This document shows positions 60,862-64,000 of a stretch of 64,000 nucleotides of DNA, in pieces. The DNA is from Leeuwenhoekiella sp. MAR_2009_132 (GTDB lineage Bacteria; Bacteroidota; Bacteroidia; Flavobacteriales; Flavobacteriaceae), in assembly GCF_000687915.1 (NCBI RefSeq), contig NZ_JHZY01000002.1, positions 186,001 through 250,000 on the forward strand, read 5' to 3'. Positions within the stretch are counted from its first letter, which is position 1. Each line of letters opens with the position of its first letter. The position numbers were made by a program, and so were the translations under genes. The notes under the pieces are model-generated. The model did no database searches. It had not been told where the DNA came from and saw nothing but the letters and a program-made list of their open reading frames with translations.

Positions 60862-63687
60862 TTAAAGTCTCTGATCTGGTGAGCGACGCTTCTCATATTT
60901 TAAATCGCTCAATACACTTGATTTTATACCTATAAAGAAATTCCAGGAAGCATAGGTGCCAAAAGGAGTCCAGGCAAACGTCATATTAAAACTTTCTAGA
61001 TCTCGTGCAAACCGCAATTGAGTAGGTGTAAATTTTCCGGTAGTTAAGTCAACTCCAGAAGACGCTCCTACAAACCAGCGCTCGCCTAATTCTACATCAC
61101 CACTAAAATTTACAGCATGAGAGGTTATCATATTTTGGCGTGTAAGATTTCCGTAATTCACATTATAATTTACGCGTAAATTCCAGGGGATTTTATAATT
61201 AAAAAGTTCGCGTTTTACGTCATCGTCTTCTTCGCCCTCATCTTTATCATTAAATTTATTTCTTAGCTGATCACCATCTTCACCAAGCAAATTATCCCGC
61301 CTGGCGCCATTACGTGCAGTCTGGGTATCTTCTCCGTCATTGTTTTTTTCAAAACTTTTACTGCTAAAGGAATAGCCAAAGTTGGCGCTGGCATTAGTTA
61401 ATCTAAATAAACTTCCACCGTTTTGAATATTCAATTTATCAATACGTCTGTTATTGTTATTTAAGGCATACGGGTCTAAAGTCATATTGAAGTTAACACT
61501 CAATTTACTTTGAATTATAGGAATCGTTCCGCGTACCGAAATAGGGCTCAGTTTTAAACTATCTGCCAGAAAATTATAATTTGTAGATATCGCAAGGTTG
61601 CTAATAAGATCTATTTTTTTAGGCTCTACAGCGGTGCTGTCTTTATCTCTAACTTTTGCCTCTACCGTGTTGTTTATACTTAAGCTGACGCCACTCGAAC
61701 TAAAATTACCCGGCGCACCGTAAAAGCCACCATCAAATCTTGAATAGGTTACCTCACGCGTTAAATCTCCATTAGGATCATCTAATTCTGGTGCTAAGAA
61801 CGTTTCATAATACTGATCAAAAGCCGGGTTGTAATTAAAAGAAACTGAAGGTTTAATTACGTGACGTATGGCTTGTATCTTTTTGTCTTCTCCAAAATTA
61901 AACTGGCCATATAACGTAGTACCTAAACTTGTACTGAAGTTATAGGTATTAAAACGATCAAAACCATTTATAGTATCCTCAACAATTTTTCGTTGTTCTG
62001 TGTCAAAACTCTGGTTGATGGTTTCAAAAACCCAGCTTTCCTGATAGTTTGTACTTGCAGATACGCTTAAATGCTTAAAAAGTTTAAAGTTTGTTGTAAT
62101 AGGGATGCTGTGTCTTACTCCTAATTCTGCATCTCTAAACATTTGAGCTGTAAAAAACAAACTGTCTGTGGTTTCAAAACGGTTTTCCCCACTACCGGAG
62201 TAGTTGAAGTTGATGTTTTCTATAATTCCTTTTTTGGAGCCGGTCTTAGGCGCAAATGGGTAAATACGATCTACGTTTAACTGTAAGCTAGGTAAGGTCA
62301 TATTAATAACCTGCGTCTGCGTATTTTGTGTATGTCTTGCTGTAAGCGCAAGATTAACTTGTGGTACGGTCTGAAAGGTTTTAGAATAGGATACCGAAGA
62401 GCTTAATGTGTTTGTAAGCCTACTGGCGACATTATCAATGTTTGTAGATTGCCTAAAATAGTTACTACTTCCTAAGTTTACAGATGCAGAAAAACGCGAA
62501 TTAGGACTCGACTTGGTGTCCTGGCTATGTGACCACTGAATATTATAAGTATTTGTTTCAGAAAAATCGGGTAAACCACGCTCGCTATTGAGTAGTCTTT
62601 CATATCTGATGTTTACGTTTCCACTAAACTTGTATCGCTTTCGATAGGCACTGCTTCCGCGTAGCGCATAACTACCGTTTGTATAATAATCACCGGTAAG
62701 TGTAAGATCTGCATAATCGCTTAATGCAAAATAATATCCTCCGTTTTGAAGAAAATAACCACGCTCGTTATTTTCTCCGGGCGATGGCATTATAAACCCG
62801 GAAACACTGGTTTCTTTTTCCATTGGAAAATAAGCAAAGGGCACTCCTAAAGGAATAGGAACATCATAAACAAACATGTTAACCAGACCGGTAACAATTT
62901 TCTTTCCCGGTACAAATTTTACTTTTCGGGCATAGAAGTAATATTCGGGGTCATCCTCATTCTCGCTGGTTGTAAAACGCACATTGCGCATAAAAACAAC
63001 CGAATCATTAACCCGTTTACTTACCTCATTTTTAATGTAAAACTCCTGTTGCTTTGTACGAGATCCGTAAATAAGCGCTTTTTCGGTCTTAAAATTGTAT
63101 TTGATCGAGTCTGGCTCTACGGTGTTTTGCGCCTGCACAAAAACGGGACCTTGAGTGTAAACACCAGCAGAATCTAAAATACCCTTTGCAAAAACAACAT
63201 TGTTTGTGTTATCTACAATAATTTGACCTGCTTTGATGTTGATGTCGGTATAGTTAATCTCTGCCTCGTTGTATAAATACAGTTTGTTAGTGCGTTTATC
63301 AAACCGAGAATAATCAGTGGCACTGTATTTGACAATATCGGTAAGCGGCTCGCGGGCAGGTTGTAAACTGTCTGTCTTTGTGCTGTCGCGTTGTGTAGGC
63401 GCAAGCATATGGGTAAGTTGACTGCCTTGAGGTTTGTTAACGGGCTGTTTGTAAGACGTATCTGCAGGTATGCTTTTAAGAGTATTTACTGATATCTCCT
63501 GAGCCTGTAAAGACCCACAGCAGATAAGGAATACGCCTAGAATTTGCAGTACGATAAGGATCTTTGTTCGCAATGGGATTAGTACTATTTTTGTAAATGA
63601 AAGGGCAAAAACCAATGTGCCAAAATTACATCTATTTTTTAGAAGCCATAAGTAATGAAGATTAAAAATGGCTTTGTAAAATTGCAT
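60862..63687 (-). CDS. lptD: LPS assembly outer membrane protein LptD
   Basis: 941 aa if begun at ATG 63687. An in-frame TTG at 63573 (LRTKILIVLQILGVF...SLQAQ) is the better signal peptide start and would give 903 aa; an exact -7 box (TAATTTTG, 63627-63620) lies between, favouring the shorter form. An N-terminal OstA/LptA-like domain (about 130-230, YLYNEAEINYTDINIKAGQ, ILDSAGVY) is followed by the long barrel domain. It receives LPS from the LptF/G machinery and places it in the outer membrane. Acidic low-complexity loop near 790-820. Confidence 0.9.
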   Translation of the reverse strand: MQFYKAIFNLHYLWLLKNRCNFGTLVFALSFTKIVLIPLRTKILIVLQILGVFLICCGSLQAQEISVNTLKSIPADTSYKQPVNKPQGSQLTHMLAPTQRDSTKTDSLQPAREPLTDIVKYSATDYSRFDKRTNKLYLYNEAEINYTDINIKAGQIIVDNTNNVVFAKGILDSAGVYTQGPVFVQAQNTVEPDSIKYNFKTEKALIYGSRTKQQEFYIKNEVSKRVNDSVVFMRNVRFTTSENEDDPEYYFYARKVKFVPGKKIVTGLVNMFVYDVPIPLGVPFAYFPMEKETSVSGFIMPSPGENNERGYFLQNGGYYFALSDYADLTLTGDYYTNGSYALRGSSAYRKRYKFSGNVNIRYERLLNSERGLPDFSETNTYNIQWSHSQDTKSSPNSRFSASVNLGSSNYFRQSTNIDNVASRLTNTLSSSVSYSKTFQTVPQVNLALTARHTQNTQTQVINMTLPSLQLNVDRIYPFAPKTGSKKGIIENINFNYSGSGENRFETTDSLFFTAQMFRDAELGVRHSIPITTNFKLFKHLSVSASTNYQESWVFETINQSFDTEQRKIVEDTINGFDRFNTYNFSTSLGTTLYGQFNFGEDKKIQAIRHVIKPSVSFNYNPAFDQYYETFLAPELDDPNGDLTREVTYSRFDGGFYGAPGNFSSSGVSLSINNTVEAKVRDKDSTAVEPKKIDLISNLAISTNYNFLADSLKLSPISVRGTIPIIQSKLSVNFNMTLDPYALNNNNRRIDKLNIQNGGSLFRLTNASANFGYSFSSKSFEKNNDGEDTQTARNGARRDNLLGEDGDQLRNKFNDKDEGEEDDDVKRELFNYKIPWNLRVNYNVNYGNLTRQNMITSHAVNFSGDVELGERWFVGASSGVDLTTGKFTPTQLRFARDLESFNMTFAWTPFGTYASWNFFIGIKSSVLSDLKYEKRRSPDQRL
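63620..63627 (-). promoter_or_regulatory. -7 promoter box within the longest lptD ORF
   Basis: The minus strand reads TAATTTTG, an exact match, and would drive the shorter lptD form starting at 63573. A weaker 7/8 box (CATATTTG, 63714-63707) precedes the longer form. Confidence 0.4.
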
Positions 63688-63711
63688 GATATTAAATGAC
63701 GTTCCCCAAAT

Positions 63712-64000
63712 ATGAAAACGAATATATCTTTTATAATTGTATTTACCCTGAGTTTGCTATGTAGCAATTCTTTTTCTAATGATAAACCTATTGATTTTAA
63801 GAAGTTTGTAGTTGTTATAGATGCCGGTCACGGAGGTAAAGATCCCGGGAAACCTTCAAAAACCGGTATAAAAGAGAAGGATGTAGCCTTAAAAATCGCT
63901 TTATTAATAGGAGAAGAGTTAGGGAAAAATAAAGAGATTGAAGTTTTATACACCCGTAAAACCGACGTTTTTGTAGAATTAGATCGTCGTGGTGAAATTG
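63712..64000 (+). CDS. N-acetylmuramoyl-L-alanine amidase, 5' part
   Basis: 96 codons visible before the window edge. Signal peptide 1-20 (LCSNSFS). The Amidase_3 domain starts with VVIDAGHGGKDPG (near 31-43), whose His is a zinc ligand, then TGIKEKDVALKIALLI and TRKTDVFVELDRRGEI near the edge. Cleaves peptide stems from peptidoglycan during cell separation. Divergent from lptD; no clear promoter box is seen. Confidence 0.93.
   Translation, partial: MKTNISFIIVFTLSLLCSNSFSNDKPIDFKKFVVVIDAGHGGKDPGKPSKTGIKEKDVALKIALLIGEELGKNKEIEVLYTRKTDVFVELDRRGEI

Overview
The window looks like a chromosomal segment of a marine-type member of the Flavobacteriaceae (Bacteroidetes). The grounds are: a complete Na+-translocating NADH:quinone reductase operon (nqrABCDEF) with apbE nearby; a type IX secretion 'plug' domain protein; a transketolase split into two adjacent genes; FKBP-type and other lipoproteins with acidic residues just after the lipobox Cys; AT-rich DNA without obvious Shine-Dalgarno sequences; and many promoter boxes of the Bacteroidetes form TAnnTTTG, several with an upstream TTG. 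The genus cannot be fixed by eye; Leeuwenhoekiella, Dokdonia or Gramella relatives are possible. There are no insertion sequences, prophage genes, CRISPR arrays or rRNA genes. Almost everything is core-type single-copy chromosome.

Layout: 1-6.9 kb holds a truncated fatty acid desaturase, rsmG, pruA, apaG, a DUF3667 membrane protein and a T9SS plug protein. 7.1-13.2 kb is the nqr operon. 13.4-18.7 kb is a more accessory-looking block: an OmpA protein with a Cys-rich linker, two lipoproteins, and a tightly coupled membrane protein/LytS kinase/LytTR regulator module. It separates nqr from a small conserved protein and apbE, the flavin transferase that Nqr needs. 20.2-22.3 kb has a methyltransferase, a NUMOD4-HNH protein and map. 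22.4-27.5 kb is a TetR-controlled ABC/HlyD/TolC export operon whose ATPase has an unusual catalytic site. 27.6-31.4 kb has chaN, a DEAD-box helicase, thioredoxin and an NAD(P)-binding protein. 31.5-31.9 kb carries tRNA-Leu and two identical tRNA-Lys genes. 32-37.6 kb has aroK, a PyrR-like phosphoribosyltransferase, a methyltransferase, an S4 protein, an FKBP lipoprotein, a porin-like protein and split transketolase. 37.8-43.7 kb has tgt, an LptF/G permease, an EamA transporter, accA and dnaB. 43.8-49.8 kb has secreted or envelope proteins, tsaC, an OmpA lipoprotein, a glycosyltransferase and an orphan HsdR-N-like nuclease domain protein. 49.8-57.2 kb has holA, rsmE, tsaD and a tamB gene interrupted by a frameshift. 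57.4-64 kb has pfkA, gapA, a BadF/NagK-type kinase, ridA, lptD and the start of an N-acetylmuramoyl-L-alanine amidase.

Functional themes: sodium-based respiration and its flavin maturation (nqr, apbE); outer-membrane biogenesis (lptD, LptF/G permease, tamB, OmpA proteins, porins); glycolysis and pentose phosphate metabolism (pfkA, gapA, tkt); tRNA/rRNA modification (tsaC, tsaD, tgt, rsmG, rsmE); and replication (dnaB, holA). I saw no convincing new defence or mobile system. The best leads are the frameshifted tamB, the ABC exporter with a degenerate ATPase site and a candidate operator, promoter boxes that almost touch start codons (possible leaderless mRNAs), a Tgt lacking its zinc cysteines, and the sensory/envelope block between nqr and apbE.
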